In this document: one piece after another, positions 51,541-60,619 of the stretch | Position numbering within the stretch: position 1 is the stretch's first letter | Layout of the letters: each line of letters starts with the position of its first letter | Source: Streptococcus panodentis | GTDB lineage: Bacteria; Bacillota; Bacilli; Lactobacillales; Streptococcaceae | Length of the DNA stretch: 64,000 bases | NCBI RefSeq assembly: GCF_017884005.1 | Contig: NZ_QFAY01000010.1 | Span: 1-64,000 of the forward strand | Direction of reading: 5' to 3' | Program-made: the position numbers and the translations under genes | Notes under the pieces: model-generated | What the model saw: the letters and a program-made list of their open reading frames with translations, nothing else | Told to the model about the DNA's origin: nothing | Database searches by the model: none

Positions 51541-52493
51541 TATTCTTTGACCTCCTTATGCTTCTTAAAGAGTTTGGATAAGCTCAGCTCCCAAGTGCCC
51601 AGAAGGCCGCCCGGCCGGAAAATCATGACTAAAATCAAGGCCAGTGAATAGACAATCATCCGAATGCTGGATACATCCTGCAGCAGCATATTGAGAACGC
51701 CTAGAACTACGGCTGCAACAACCGTCCCGGTCATCGATCCCAGACCGCCAAAGACGACAATAATCAAAATGTTAATCGTATTCGTAAAAGAGTAATCCTT
51801 TGGCACCACTGAGCCGACAAAACCAGCCTGCAGCGAACCCGCAATTGACGCGGTAATCGCACCGAATACAAAGGCGGTTACCTTGACCTTGGTCGTATGA
51901 ACCCCAACAGACTCGGCCGCAATCTCGTCTTCGCGGACGGCCAGAGTGCTGCGGCCCATCGGACTGCGCAGGAAATTGATGGTCAAAATCGTTGTAATAA
52001 CAGCAAAGAGATAGACCATCTGCCAAGAGGTAAAAGGCGGAATATAGGTGATACCGGCCGCACCATTGGTCAGCTCCCCGCCATTGATGATGAGGATACG
52101 GATAATCTCTGATACTCCCAGAGTGGCGATAGCCAGATAGTCCCCTTTGAGACGAAGGGTAGGAATCCCTACTGTCAGAGCCACGGCACCGGCGATGAGG
52201 GCACCGACCAGCATAGCAGCAAAGAAAGCACCATAGGTAGGCGATTTAGAGCCGATAATGGCGACAGCATAGGCACCGATCGCCATGAAGCCAGCATGGC
52301 CCAGCGAGAACTGACCGGAAAATCCTACAATGAGATTGAGACCGACAGCCATAATAATATTGATGCCGATTTGTTCAAAGATTTGGATATAGAAGGCATT
52401 GAGGACACCGGCACTGACCAAAACTGTTATCAGCACATAGCCAATCAGCAGCAGGCCGAGCCATAAAGCATTTATTTTTAAATTCTTTTTCAT
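51540..52493 (-). CDS. livM: Branched-chain amino-acid ABC transporter permease LivM
   Basis: 317 residues, about nine helices. Family motif LNLIVGFSGQFSLGHAGFMAIGAYA and the cytoplasmic EAA-like loop SPMGRSTLAVREDEIAAESVGV. It forms the channel with LivH. Starts three bases after livH. Confidence 0.95.
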   Translation of the reverse strand: MKKNLKINALWLGLLLIGYVLITVLVSAGVLNAFYIQIFEQIGINIIMAVGLNLIVGFSGQFSLGHAGFMAIGAYAVAIIGSKSPTYGAFFAAMLVGALIAGAVALTVGIPTLRLKGDYLAIATLGVSEIIRILIINGGELTNGAAGITYIPPFTSWQMVYLFAVITTILTINFLRSPMGRSTLAVREDEIAAESVGVHTTKVKVTAFVFGAITASIAGSLQAGFVGSVVPKDYSFTNTINILIIVVFGGLGSMTGTVVAAVVLGVLNMLLQDVSSIRMIVYSLALILVMIFRPGGLLGTWELSLSKLFKKHKEVKE

Positions 52494-52496
52494 ACT

Positions 52497-53366
52497 TTAC
52501 ACCTTCTCTTTCACATTTTTGCCAAGGATACCAGCTGGACGAATCAAGAGAATCACAATCAGAATGGCATAGACAATGGCATCGCGGAAGTCAGACAGAC
52601 CGAAGACAGTCGCAAAGGTTTCCAACAGGCCGATAACGAAGCCGCCGAGAGCCGCGCCGGGAATAATACCGATACCGCCCAGAACAGCCGCCACAAAGGA
52701 CTTAATCCCCGGAGTCATTCCCATCAGGGGCTCCAGTGAATTATAGTAGAGGGCAATGAGGACACCGGCCGCTCCGGCCAGAGCAGAGCCCAGAGCAAAA
52801 GTGAAGCTGATTGTTCGGTTGACATTAATCCCCATCAGCTGGGCCGCATCACTGTCTACAGAAACAGCCCGCATAGCTTTCCCCATTTTGGTCTTTTGCA
52901 CAATAAACTGCAGGGCCACCATGAGGAAAATCGAGATTCCCAGAATCAGCAGCTGAATGTTGGAAATTGAAACCGGACCCAGACTGTAGCGTTCAATCTT
53001 CATGACCTGCGGGAAGGAACGCGTATTGGCGCCGACAAAGAAAATCATGCCGTATTCCAAGAGGAAGGACACACCGATGGCCGTAATCAAAGCCGCAATC
53101 CGGGTCGAATGACGCAGGGGACGATAGGCCAGAAACTCAATGATCACACCGAGAAGGGCTGTCCCCAGCATGGCTAAGATGAGAGAAAGGAAGAAATTAA
53201 ACTTCAGGATATTAATCAGATAGTAGCCCATAAAGGCCCCAATCATATAGATGTCGCCGTGGGCGAAGTTAATCAGTTTAATAATCCCGTAAACCATAGT
53301 ATAACCCAGAGCCAGAAGCGCATAGACGCTGCCCAGAATTAAACCGTTGACTAATTGTTGGAGCAT
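52497..53366 (-). CDS. livH: Branched-chain amino-acid ABC transporter permease LivH
   Basis: 289 residues with eight or nine helices, starting MLQQLVNGLILGSVYALLALGYTMVYGIIKLINFAHGD, the LivH signature; the loop KTKMGKAMRAVSVDSDAAQLMGIN contacts the ATPase. The 220-base gap to livJ holds a hairpin that may reduce read-through, as is common after binding-protein genes. Confidence 0.95.
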   Translation of the reverse strand: MLQQLVNGLILGSVYALLALGYTMVYGIIKLINFAHGDIYMIGAFMGYYLINILKFNFFLSLILAMLGTALLGVIIEFLAYRPLRHSTRIAALITAIGVSFLLEYGMIFFVGANTRSFPQVMKIERYSLGPVSISNIQLLILGISIFLMVALQFIVQKTKMGKAMRAVSVDSDAAQLMGINVNRTISFTFALGSALAGAAGVLIALYYNSLEPLMGMTPGIKSFVAAVLGGIGIIPGAALGGFVIGLLETFATVFGLSDFRDAIVYAILIVILLIRPAGILGKNVKEKV

Positions 53367-53554
53367 GACACACCACGCTTTCTATAATAAAATAAGGAAT
53401 GGGACAAAAACCAGCAGACTAGGTCGTGATTTTGTCATCCCACTCCCAAAATAGCAATAATAGTTGATGAAGAAATGAATAGGAGCTGATACATAAACTT
53501 TTACAGCAAGCAGTCATCTATCCAATCTCACTCAAACAACTGGAAATTAAAAAC

Positions 53555-53580
53555 AAGTCAAAGACTGGGATAGTCCCAGC
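53555..53580 (-). terminator. Weak hairpin between livJ and livH
   Basis: CTGGGA, three-base loop, TCCCAG just after the livJ stop, followed on the minus strand by TCTTTGACTTGTTTTT. A second imperfect stem (GGGACAAAA... TTTTGTCATCCC, 53401-53444) lies nearer livH. Likely attenuators that favour livJ expression. Confidence 0.5.
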
Positions 53581-53590
53581 CTCGTAACTT

Positions 53591-54751
53591 TTATTCAGCT
53601 TCAACCGTTTCAACAGTATCTACCTGACCGTCTTTCAGACCAATCATCAGAGCTGTTTTCACTGGATTGTGGTCCTTGTCAATGGTGATTGAACCTGTAA
53701 CACCTTCAAAATCTTTCAGCTTGGCCAGGTTATCCTTGAGTTCTACAGATGTTTTAGCGCCTTTTGAAGCCTCTGCTGCCATATACACAGAATCGTAGGA
53801 AAGCGCCGCAAACATTGAAGGCTCTTCATTGTACTTCGCCTTGTATGCTTCGATGAACTTCTTAGCCTTGTCAGTCATATCGCCGGAAGTTGTGAAACCT
53901 GATACATAGTAGACATTTGTCGCTGCAGCCGGTGTTGCCTGCTCCACAAACTTAGCATCGCCAAAACCGTCAGGGCCGACGATGGTCTGCGTAATCCCCA
54001 AACCACGCGCTTGGTTGACAATTTTACCAGCTTCTGTGTAGTAGCCTGGAACCACGAGAGCGTCAAATTCTTTGCCCTTAATCTTCGTCAAAGCAGCCTG
54101 GAAGTCAGTATCCTTAGACTGGAAGGTTTCAGTAGCGACGATTTCACCCTTAAATTCCTTCTTGAAAGCATCAGCCATTCCTTTAGCATAGTCGCTGGAT
54201 TGGTCATAGTAGAGAACCACTTTTTTCGCTTTCAGATTATCCGTTACATATTTAGAAATAATCTTACCTTGGTAGCTGTCAATGAAGGTCGCACGGAAAA
54301 GATAATCCTGCTTGTCCGTCAGATTGTCCTGAGTCGCACTCGGAGTGACAATCGGAACACCGGCTTTCGCAGCGTTGGATGTTGCTGAGGCAGTCGCACC
54401 GGAAGTCGCAGGGCCAATGATCGCATTGACCTTATCCTGAGTTACCAAGCTGGTTGTAATGGTCGCTGCTTCGGCCGTTTCAGACTTATTGTCCTTGTCC
54501 GTTACTTCAATCTTCTTACCGTCCACACCGCCAGCTGCATTGATTTCATCCACTGCCAGCTGAGCGCCGCGCTGTTCAGCTGTACCATAAGCGGCAACCT
54601 CACCGGATTCTTCAAAGTTAAAACCCAGTTTAAGCGTGTCGCCGATTTCTGTACCGGTCGCTGTTGAGTTGTTATTGGAAACTTCGCCGCAGGCTGCGAG
54701 CAGAGCTGCACTGGCAAATACTGCTAGGGACAGAGCAAATTTTTTCTTCAT
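53591..54751 (-). CDS. livJ: Branched-chain amino-acid binding lipoprotein LivJ
   Basis: 386 residues. Lipobox LLAAC (Cys21) after a short signal peptide, then a type I periplasmic-binding fold: KLGFNFEESGEVAAYGTAEQRGAQLAVDEINAAGG, IGPATSGATASA, DQSSDYAKGMADAF and AALSYDSVYMAAEA. It delivers Leu/Ile/Val to LivHMGF. First gene of the operon; promoter with CodY box at 54793-54821. Confidence 0.95.
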   Translation of the reverse strand: MKKKFALSLAVFASAALLAACGEVSNNNSTATGTEIGDTLKLGFNFEESGEVAAYGTAEQRGAQLAVDEINAAGGVDGKKIEVTDKDNKSETAEAATITTSLVTQDKVNAIIGPATSGATASATSNAAKAGVPIVTPSATQDNLTDKQDYLFRATFIDSYQGKIISKYVTDNLKAKKVVLYYDQSSDYAKGMADAFKKEFKGEIVATETFQSKDTDFQAALTKIKGKEFDALVVPGYYTEAGKIVNQARGLGITQTIVGPDGFGDAKFVEQATPAAATNVYYVSGFTTSGDMTDKAKKFIEAYKAKYNEEPSMFAALSYDSVYMAAEASKGAKTSVELKDNLAKLKDFEGVTGSITIDKDHNPVKTALMIGLKDGQVDTVETVEAE

Positions 54752-54792
54752 TCCAAAATCTCCTTATTCCTTTTGTTTGATGATATAGTAAG

Positions 54793-54821
54793 AATATATC
54801 GAATTATCTGAAAATTGTCAA
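54793..54821 (-). promoter_or_regulatory. liv promoter with CodY box
   Basis: Minus strand TTGACA (54821-54816), 17-base spacer, TATATT (54798-54793). The spacer starts with AATTTTCAGATAATT (54816-54802), which matches the CodY motif AATTTTCWGAAAATT in 14 of 15 positions. CodY would repress when branched-chain amino acids are plentiful. Confidence 0.8.
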
Positions 54822-54840
54822 CCCTTTATGCTTACTTTTA

Positions 54841-55110
54841 TCAAATGATAACGTTTTCCTGGTTTCGATAGAGGCTGCCGACAAAATCCGTGTCTAAATC
54901 CTGAATATGGCAGAGCCGTACTTTTTTGATATAGCGTTCTTTGGACAGCTGATTTTTCAGACTGTCTGCCTCTTCTTTATTGACATAAAGCTGCAGATAG
55001 CGATGTTTTTTGGAATGATAGATGACATCTCCGACACTGGCCAGCTTTTTAACATCGCGATTGTAATAGAGATAGACCACCAAGCCTACTCTTTCTTTTT
55101 TCTTTAGCAT
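54841..55110 (-). CDS. ylbG: YlbG-family (DUF2129) protein
   Basis: 89 residues: [42 protein letters not shown] and a C-terminal [13 protein letters not shown] match the DUF2129 pattern. A small cytosolic protein of unknown function, conserved in Firmicutes and usually found near clpP in streptococci, as here. Confidence 0.88.
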   Translation of the reverse strand: MLKKKERVGLVVYLYYNRDVKKLASVGDVIYHSKKHRYLQLYVNKEEADSLKNQLSKERYIKKVRLCHIQDLDTDFVGSLYRNQENVII

Positions 55111-55217
55111 AAAACTCCTTTCCGATAGATCTAGTCCTTACATGATTATAGCAAAGATAGGCCCAAAAAACCAGCCCTTAAAAAGCGCTGAACAGCAGAA
55201 GAGCAGTTGGAAACTGC

Positions 55218-55248
55218 AAAAAAAGGAGCCTCCTTTCGGCTCCTTCTC
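55218..55248 (-). terminator. Terminator after clpP
   Basis: Minus strand AAGGAGCC, seven-base loop, GGCTCCTTTTTTT. Confidence 0.9.
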
Positions 55249-55250
55249 TC

Positions 55251-55841
55251 TTAACCCAGATTGCTGTTTTCCATGATTTCGTCAATAAAGCCGTAATCCA
55301 AGGTTTCCTGAGCGCTCATCCAGTAGTCGCGTTCAGCATCCTTGTGGATTTGCGCAACAGATTTGCCGGAATTATTGGCCAAGATTTGCTCCAAAGTCTT
55401 ACGGGTTCTGAGCAGGTGCTCTGCAGCAATCGCCATATCGGTCTGCTGGGTGCCGCCGCCTGTGCCGCCCATCGGCTGGTGAATCAGGTATTCCGCATTT
55501 GGCAGCATAAAGCGTTTGCCCTTGGCCCCGCTGGAAGCAATAATCGTTCCCATGCTGGCTGCCACGCCCATGACGATTGTCTGCACATCAGACTTGATAA
55601 AGTTCATGGTATCCACAATAGCCAGACCGGCTGATACAGAACCGCCTGGTGTATTGACATAAAGATAAATATCTTTGCTATTGTCCTGAGCATCCAGGAA
55701 AAGGAGCTGGGCAATGACCGAGTTGGCCATATTGTCCTCCACCGGACCGGTCAGCATAATGATGCGGTCTTTTAAAAGGCGGGAATAAATATCATAAGAG
55801 CGTTCTCCGCGGCTGGTTTGTTCAATCACTACAGGAATCAT
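55251..55841 (-). CDS. clpP: ATP-dependent Clp protease proteolytic subunit
   Basis: 196 residues. Catalytic Ser96 in GVAASMGT and His121 in [22 protein letters not shown] and [17 protein letters not shown] are standard. It forms the tetradecameric chamber working with ClpC/E/X. The promoter at 55910-55939 carries a CtsR operator overlapping the -35. Confidence 0.97.
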   Translation of the reverse strand: MIPVVIEQTSRGERSYDIYSRLLKDRIIMLTGPVEDNMANSVIAQLLFLDAQDNSKDIYLYVNTPGGSVSAGLAIVDTMNFIKSDVQTIVMGVAASMGTIIASSGAKGKRFMLPNAEYLIHQPMGGTGGGTQQTDMAIAAEHLLRTRKTLEQILANNSGKSVAQIHKDAERDYWMSAQETLDYGFIDEIMENSNLG

Positions 55842-55909
55842 CGTTTTCTCACTTTCTGTTTTAAAATTTTTCTATCAAACTAGGAAATAGAATTTCACAT
55901 TATGGGACT

Positions 55910-55939
55910 ATTATAGCCTTTTGGTCAAAAAAGGTCAAA
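55910..55939 (-). promoter_or_regulatory. clpP promoter with CtsR operator
   Basis: Plus strand GGTCAAAAAAGGTCAAA (55923-55939) is an exact heptad repeat of the CtsR motif RGTCAAA-NAN-RGTCAAA. On the minus strand it overlaps the -35 TTGACC (55938-55933); after 17 bases comes TATAAT (55915-55910). Heat-shock repression by CtsR is expected. Confidence 0.9.
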
Positions 55940-56039
55940 TATTTGCTTTGCACAAAAGATTTGAAAGCAAGAAGCCAGCAAAGCCATTTTACAGATGAAG
56001 CATTGCTGCAGCAGGTCTTGCTGTTCACCATTCAGGCTC

Positions 56040-56669
56040 TTATTTTGTCCCAAACAGCCGGTCGCCGGCATCGCCCAGCCCGGGAACGATGTAGCCGTGG
56101 TCATTAAGATGGTCATCCAGAGCAGCTGTGAAAATCTCGACATCCGGATGGGCTTCCTGCAGGGCATTGACACCTTCCGGAGCAGCCACCAGACAGACAA
56201 AGGTAATGTTGCTGGCACCGCGCTTTTTGAGGGAATCAACTGCCAAAATAGCAGAGCCCCCCGTTGCCAGCATAGGGTCCACTACAAAGATGTGGCGCTG
56301 GTCAATATCCTCCGGCAGTTTGACCAGGTATTCAACCGGCTGCAGGGTTTCTTCGTCCCGATACATCCCAATATGGCCGACCTTGGCTGCCGGCACCAGA
56401 CTCAAAAGGCCGTCTACCATACCGATTCCGGCTCTCAGAATAGGAACAATGGCCAAGGTTTTGCCAGTCAGCTGCTTTTGCACTGTCTTGGTAATCGGTG
56501 TTTCAATCTCTACGTCTTCAAGGGGCAAGTCGCGCAGCACTTCGTAGCCCATCAGCATAGCAATCTCATTGACCAGCTCCCGAAAGGCCTTAGTCGAAGT
56601 ATCCGTACGGCGTAAAATGGACAGCTTATGCTGAATCAGCGGATGTGCGATAACTTCAAGTTTTCCCAT
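56040..56669 (-). CDS. upp: Uracil phosphoribosyltransferase
   Basis: 209 residues. [16 protein letters not shown] at the N-terminus, [12 protein letters not shown], and the PRPP-binding [12 protein letters not shown] near residue 130. It converts uracil and PRPP to UMP in pyrimidine salvage. The start was set at the ATG at 56669, with AAGGAA upstream, instead of an ATG seven codons earlier. Confidence 0.95.
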   Translation of the reverse strand: MGKLEVIAHPLIQHKLSILRRTDTSTKAFRELVNEIAMLMGYEVLRDLPLEDVEIETPITKTVQKQLTGKTLAIVPILRAGIGMVDGLLSLVPAAKVGHIGMYRDEETLQPVEYLVKLPEDIDQRHIFVVDPMLATGGSAILAVDSLKKRGASNITFVCLVAAPEGVNALQEAHPDVEIFTAALDDHLNDHGYIVPGLGDAGDRLFGTK

Positions 56670-56721
56670 GATTGGATTTCCTTCTTTCAACTTATTCTTC
56701 TTATTATATCAAAAACACAGG

Positions 56722-56750
56722 AAAAAGGCTCGCAGCAAGCAAGCCTTTTC
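56722..56750 (-). terminator. Terminator after mgtA
   Basis: Minus strand AAAAGGCT, loop, AGCCTTTTT, between the mgtA stop and the upp start. Confidence 0.75.
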
Positions 56751-56776
56751 AAAGATTTTCTTATCTGTTTTTAAAC

Positions 56777-59437
56777 TCACAGCCATTCCTTATAACGCTT
56801 GATATAGAAGTGCTTGACCAAGGTCACGCTGGCCATATAAAGGACGATAATCAGCAGCAGGCACAGGAAATAAACACCGTTGAGCGGGGCGACTTTCAGC
56901 AGACCGGCAAAGAGACTGTAAGGCAAGGAAGTGACAAAGAGGGCTGCCGCCAGCGTCGTCACAATGACAGACAGAGCCGGACGGCTGTGCACGAAAGGCA
57001 GCTTCGGTGAGCGCAGCATATAGATAACCATGGTCTGAGACCACATGGACTCAATGAACCAGCCTGTTTGAAAGAGCGTGATGAAGGCTGCTGCTTCTGC
57101 CGAGCCATGCTGGTAACTGCCACCCATAATCATAGGTACAATGATAAAATAGAGCAGCAAGTATGTCAGAATATCAAAGACCGAGCTGATTGGGCCTATC
57201 CAAGCCATAAAGCGGGTAATGGATTTGGCGGACCAGATGCGCGGCTGCTTGAGAAACTCACTGTCTACATTGTCAAAAGGCAGAGCAATACAGGAGAGGT
57301 CATAGACCAGATTGAGCACAATCAGATGGACCGGTGCCATGGGCAGAAAAGGCAGAAAGACACTGGCAAAGAGCAGGGAAAAGATATTCCCAAAGTTGGA
57401 ACTGACCGTCATCTTGATGTACTTGGTCATATTGGCATAAACCTTACGGCCCTCTACCAGACCCTTTTCCAGCACCATGAGATCCTTATCCAGCAGGATG
57501 ACATCGGCCGTTTCTTTGGCAATATCGACAGCTGTATCCACCGAAATGCCGACATCCGCCACTTTCATGGAAGGAGCATCATTGATGCCATCGCCCATAT
57601 AGCCGACCTTGTGACCGTTAGCCTTGAGCTGCAGGATAATCCGTGCCTTTTGATCAGGCGATAGTTTGGCAAAAACGGTCGTTGCTTCCACTGCCCGGCT
57701 GAGCTCCTCGTCCGACATAGCATCCACAGCAGAGCCCAAGAGGATGCTGTCAACATCCAGTCCGACTTTCTCACAGACGGCTTCGGTCACTTTTTCATTA
57801 TCCCCTGTCAGAATTTTTGTAGCAACGCCGTATTCAGCTAAAATTTTAATGGCTGGGGCTGCGGACGGTTTTGGAGGATCCAGAAAGGCCAGATAGCCGG
57901 TCAGGATCATATCGGATTCATCATCAATGGAGAACTGATAATCTTCTTCCAAGTCAGATTTGTAGCTGACACCCAGCACACGCAGCCCCTGTTCATTGAG
58001 CAGGGCTACTTCGTCCAGAATTTCCTGACGGATTTCCTCGGTCAGTGCGGTAATCCGGCCCTTGTATTCCACATAATTTGAAATAGCCAGCATTTCCTCC
58101 AGCGCCCCCTTGGTGACCATGCTGACGGACTCTTCATCATCTTTGACAATGACACTCATCCGGCGGCGCTCAAAGTCAAAGGGCAGCTCGTCAATCTTCT
58201 TGAAGGTTTGGTCCAGGTTGCGGACGAGTTCGTGCTTTTCTGCTTCTTTTTCCGTCCGGCTGATTATGGCCCGATCCATGAGGTTTTTGAGGCCGGTTTG
58301 ATAGTAAGAATTGAGATAAGCCCGGCGCAGCACTGCCAAGTCCAGATCTCCATGAATATCCAGCGGGTATTCCAGCACAATTTCGTCCTGGGTCAGCGTT
58401 CCTGTCTTATCCGTACAGAGGATGTCGATAGCCCCCAAATCCTGAATGGCATTGAGCTTCTTGATGACCACCTTTTCCTGGGCCATGATAATCGAACCCT
58501 TAGCCAGACTGGCCGTGATAATCATGGGCAGCATTTCCGGAGTCAGGCCGACCCCGACGCTGAGGGCAAAGACTCCTGCTTCCAGCCAGTCACCGTCAGT
58601 CAGGCCGTTGATGAAGAAAACGACTGGCACCATGACCAGCATGAGCCGGATCAAGAGCCAGGAAATGCTGTTCATTTCCCGCTCGAAGGAGGTCGGTTCG
58701 TCATAGGTATTGAGGGTCTGCTCGATAGCTCCCATCATGGTCTCGTCTCCGACCACCAGGACCAAGGCCGTTGCCCGGCCGGAAATGACATTGGTCCCCA
58801 TAAAAGCCAGAGACTCTGTTTCTAAAAGGCTATCAAGATTTTGCCCGTCAGCCTTGGCCAGACAGACTTTTTCCACCGCATCGCTCTCACCGGTCAGGCC
58901 AGACTGCTGCACAAAGAAATCACGCGAGTCCAGCAGCAACACATCCGCAGGAATCATATCGCCGGCGCTGAGCTTGATCATATCGCCCACAACGATTTCA
59001 TCAATGGGAATCTCCTGCTCTGCCCCTTCACGGATAACCGTAGCCGTATTGACGATGAGACGGGACAGATTGCTGGCTGCCCGGTCGCTCCGCAGCTCCT
59101 GCACAAAGCGGATTCCGCCCGAAATCAGGACCAGCACCACAATGATAATGGAGGTTGTCGGATCCTCCTCTCCTGGCTTGGCCAGCCAGACATTGGTCAC
59201 CAGAGAGACCAGGGCGATCACCAGCAGGATGACGGTAAAGGGGTTGATGATGGATTCATAAATTTTTTTAAAGATGGAATCTTCCTGCCCCTTGGTAATG
59301 ACATTTTCTCCGTAGAGATCGCGGTTTTCCTCGACCTGATCTTCGGTCAGACCGCGAAAGGCACTCTTATAATATGCCAGAGTTTCTTGAACAGGCAGCT
59401 GCAGCGCTGCCAGCAATCTTTCTTTTACGTTTTTCAT
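56777..59437 (-). CDS. mgtA: MgtA-type magnesium-translocating P-type ATPase
   Basis: 886 residues, P3B subfamily. Motifs: SGLTGESDAVEK in the actuator domain, phosphorylation site CTDKTGTLTQDE, KGALEEML nucleotide pocket, TGDNEKVTEAV, and GDGINDAPSMKVADVGISVD; ten membrane helices. It imports Mg2+ when external magnesium is low. Third coding unit after an M-box riboswitch at 60340-60512, with a GST-like gene and a 22-codon leader between. AGGAG precedes the ATG. Confidence 0.93.
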   Translation of the reverse strand: MKNVKERLLAALQLPVQETLAYYKSAFRGLTEDQVEENRDLYGENVITKGQEDSIFKKIYESIINPFTVILLVIALVSLVTNVWLAKPGEEDPTTSIIIVVLVLISGGIRFVQELRSDRAASNLSRLIVNTATVIREGAEQEIPIDEIVVGDMIKLSAGDMIPADVLLLDSRDFFVQQSGLTGESDAVEKVCLAKADGQNLDSLLETESLAFMGTNVISGRATALVLVVGDETMMGAIEQTLNTYDEPTSFEREMNSISWLLIRLMLVMVPVVFFINGLTDGDWLEAGVFALSVGVGLTPEMLPMIITASLAKGSIIMAQEKVVIKKLNAIQDLGAIDILCTDKTGTLTQDEIVLEYPLDIHGDLDLAVLRRAYLNSYYQTGLKNLMDRAIISRTEKEAEKHELVRNLDQTFKKIDELPFDFERRRMSVIVKDDEESVSMVTKGALEEMLAISNYVEYKGRITALTEEIRQEILDEVALLNEQGLRVLGVSYKSDLEEDYQFSIDDESDMILTGYLAFLDPPKPSAAPAIKILAEYGVATKILTGDNEKVTEAVCEKVGLDVDSILLGSAVDAMSDEELSRAVEATTVFAKLSPDQKARIILQLKANGHKVGYMGDGINDAPSMKVADVGISVDTAVDIAKETADVILLDKDLMVLEKGLVEGRKVYANMTKYIKMTVSSNFGNIFSLLFASVFLPFLPMAPVHLIVLNLVYDLSCIALPFDNVDSEFLKQPRIWSAKSITRFMAWIGPISSVFDILTYLLLYFIIVPMIMGGSYQHGSAEAAAFITLFQTGWFIESMWSQTMVIYMLRSPKLPFVHSRPALSVIVTTLAAALFVTSLPYSLFAGLLKVAPLNGVYFLCLLLIIVLYMASVTLVKHFYIKRYKEWL

Positions 59438-59493
59438 TGGTTTCTCCTATCTATATGAATAATGTGGTTCATACACAGAGACCAATCACTTTA

Positions 59494-59562
59494 TCAGGAC
59501 AGAACGACACAAATCAGCGATTGGCTGTGTATGTGCGGTTCCGGATGATCGTCAATTTGCAT
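59494..59562 (-). CDS. Leader peptide upstream of mgtA, 22 codons
   Basis: ATG at 59562 with AAGGAG seven bases upstream, an RBS as strong as that of mgtA. The peptide begins MQIDDHPEPHIH and ends with Ser before TGA at 59494. Asp/Glu/Pro-rich starts destabilise translating ribosomes at low Mg2+, as shown for enterobacterial mgtL. Downstream, ATTGGTCTCT (59486-59477) can pair with AGAAACCAAT (59446-59437), which covers part of the mgtA RBS and start codon. A ribosome at the leader stop would overlap this stem. A regulatory role is inferred. Confidence 0.55.
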   Translation of the reverse strand: MQIDDHPEPHIHSQSLICVVLS

Positions 59563-59594
59563 CGTACTTCTCCTTTCTTAGTTTATAAAAGCAG

Positions 59595-60206
59595 TTAATA
59601 ATCCCAAGATGCTTGCAAGACATCAAAAGTAGCATTCATCTTCTGTGTCCATTCTTGCAAGTCGGGAAAATTTTCTCTCAAAGAAAATCCAATGACTTCT
59701 TCACGTAAATTCCACCAATCTACAAGAGCAACTACTTGGATTGTTGCAATATTTAAAGAAAGTCCCTGCTCAGTAGCCAATTTCTCTAATAAGGCCAAAC
59801 TCCGGACATTTCTCTCATCAATTTGCTGATGTCTGTCTTTCCACCAATGCTCTTTTTCATGAAAAAATTTTTCCGCAACCATCGGCATTGTGTTTTCCAA
59901 AATTCCTTCAGCAACGGACAGTATGTTCAAAACGTGCCACTTCTCTATTCCATTAGGAAAAAGCGGAGTTTCCTGACCTAGCTCATCTAAATATTGGGAA
60001 ATTAAATCACTACCATACAACCATTCTCCATTGGAAGCTTGAAAAACAGGAATTCTACCCAAAGGATTATCTTGATTATGCGGTGAATTTTTGTCGAAAG
60101 CCACCTGAACTCTCTGAATATCCACTTGCTCCTCTAAATGATGATGTAAAATTGTAGCATAGACTTTACGCGCAAAAGGACTGGTACTAGAATACCAAAA
60201 TTTCAT
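59595..60206 (-). CDS. Glutathione S-transferase-like protein
   Basis: 203 residues: N-terminal thioredoxin-like domain (MKFWYSSTSPFARKVYATILHHHLE with the Ser motif, NPLGRIPVF with cis-Pro, and the glutathione-type YGSDLISQYLDE), then an all-helical domain ending in Trp-Asp-Tyr. GST proteins are unusual in streptococci. The gene looks more AT-rich than its neighbours, so transfer is plausible. It lies between the M-box terminator and mgtA with no terminator on its 3' side, so it would be controlled by Mg2+. Substrate unknown. Confidence 0.85.
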   Translation of the reverse strand: MKFWYSSTSPFARKVYATILHHHLEEQVDIQRVQVAFDKNSPHNQDNPLGRIPVFQASNGEWLYGSDLISQYLDELGQETPLFPNGIEKWHVLNILSVAEGILENTMPMVAEKFFHEKEHWWKDRHQQIDERNVRSLALLEKLATEQGLSLNIATIQVVALVDWWNLREEVIGFSLRENFPDLQEWTQKMNATFDVLQASWDY

Positions 60207-60275
60207 TACTATTCCTCCTTCTTTTTTCTTAAAAGGCAGGCAATCAACTATTTATACTCTTGAAATATTTTCAGC

Positions 60276-60310
60276 AAAAAAGAATACCCTGCCAATTTCT
60301 CGACAGGGTT
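60276..60310 (-). terminator. Riboswitch-linked terminator upstream of the GST-like gene
   Basis: Minus strand AACCCTG, 12-base loop, CAGGGT, then ATTCTTTTTT. It lies 30-60 bases after the M-box aptamer, where the expression platform is expected, and about 70 bases before the GST start codon. Confidence 0.8.
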
Positions 60311-60339
60311 ATTTGCATGTCAGGTTATTCGCTTCATTG

Positions 60340-60512
60340 TTTTAAACACAGATAAAACAAGCATTCACCGTTCAAGCTTTAACTCCATAAGGCGATGAAA
60401 TGAGCTTAGTCTTGACCTTGGCGATCAGGACTGTTGACCAACGAGCAGTGTCTCCACTGCTTTGCGGTAGTCATCCGTATCCTTATGGTAGCCTCACCTA
60501 CCGATTTTTCAT
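60340..60512 (-). ncRNA. M-box (ykoK) magnesium riboswitch
   Basis: On the minus strand from about 60510: GGTAGGTGAGGCTACC, then CCATAAGG pairing later with CCTTATGG, CGGTAG pairing with CTACCG, the hairpin AGCAGTG-GAGA-CACTGCT, then GTTGGTCAACAG and the stem TGATC/GGTCA within AGTC/GACT. The order of GGTGAGGCT, GGTCAACAG and these helices matches the Bacillus M-box leader. It has its own promoter upstream and a terminator downstream. Mg2+ binding should favour termination. Confidence 0.85.
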
Positions 60513-60516
60513 TCTA

Positions 60517-60545
60517 ACTATACTCCTCTTTAGAATGATTGTCAA
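60517..60545 (-). promoter_or_regulatory. Promoter of the M-box transcript
   Basis: Minus strand TTGACA (60545-60540), 17-base spacer, TATAGT (60522-60517), putting the start of transcription at the beginning of the riboswitch. Confidence 0.8.
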
Positions 60546-60619
60546 TAGGAATGGCCTCTTCTTTTTCATTTTTTATGAAAATCTTTCACAGAATGTCCTT
60601 TCAAGCGCTTTTAGATCCG

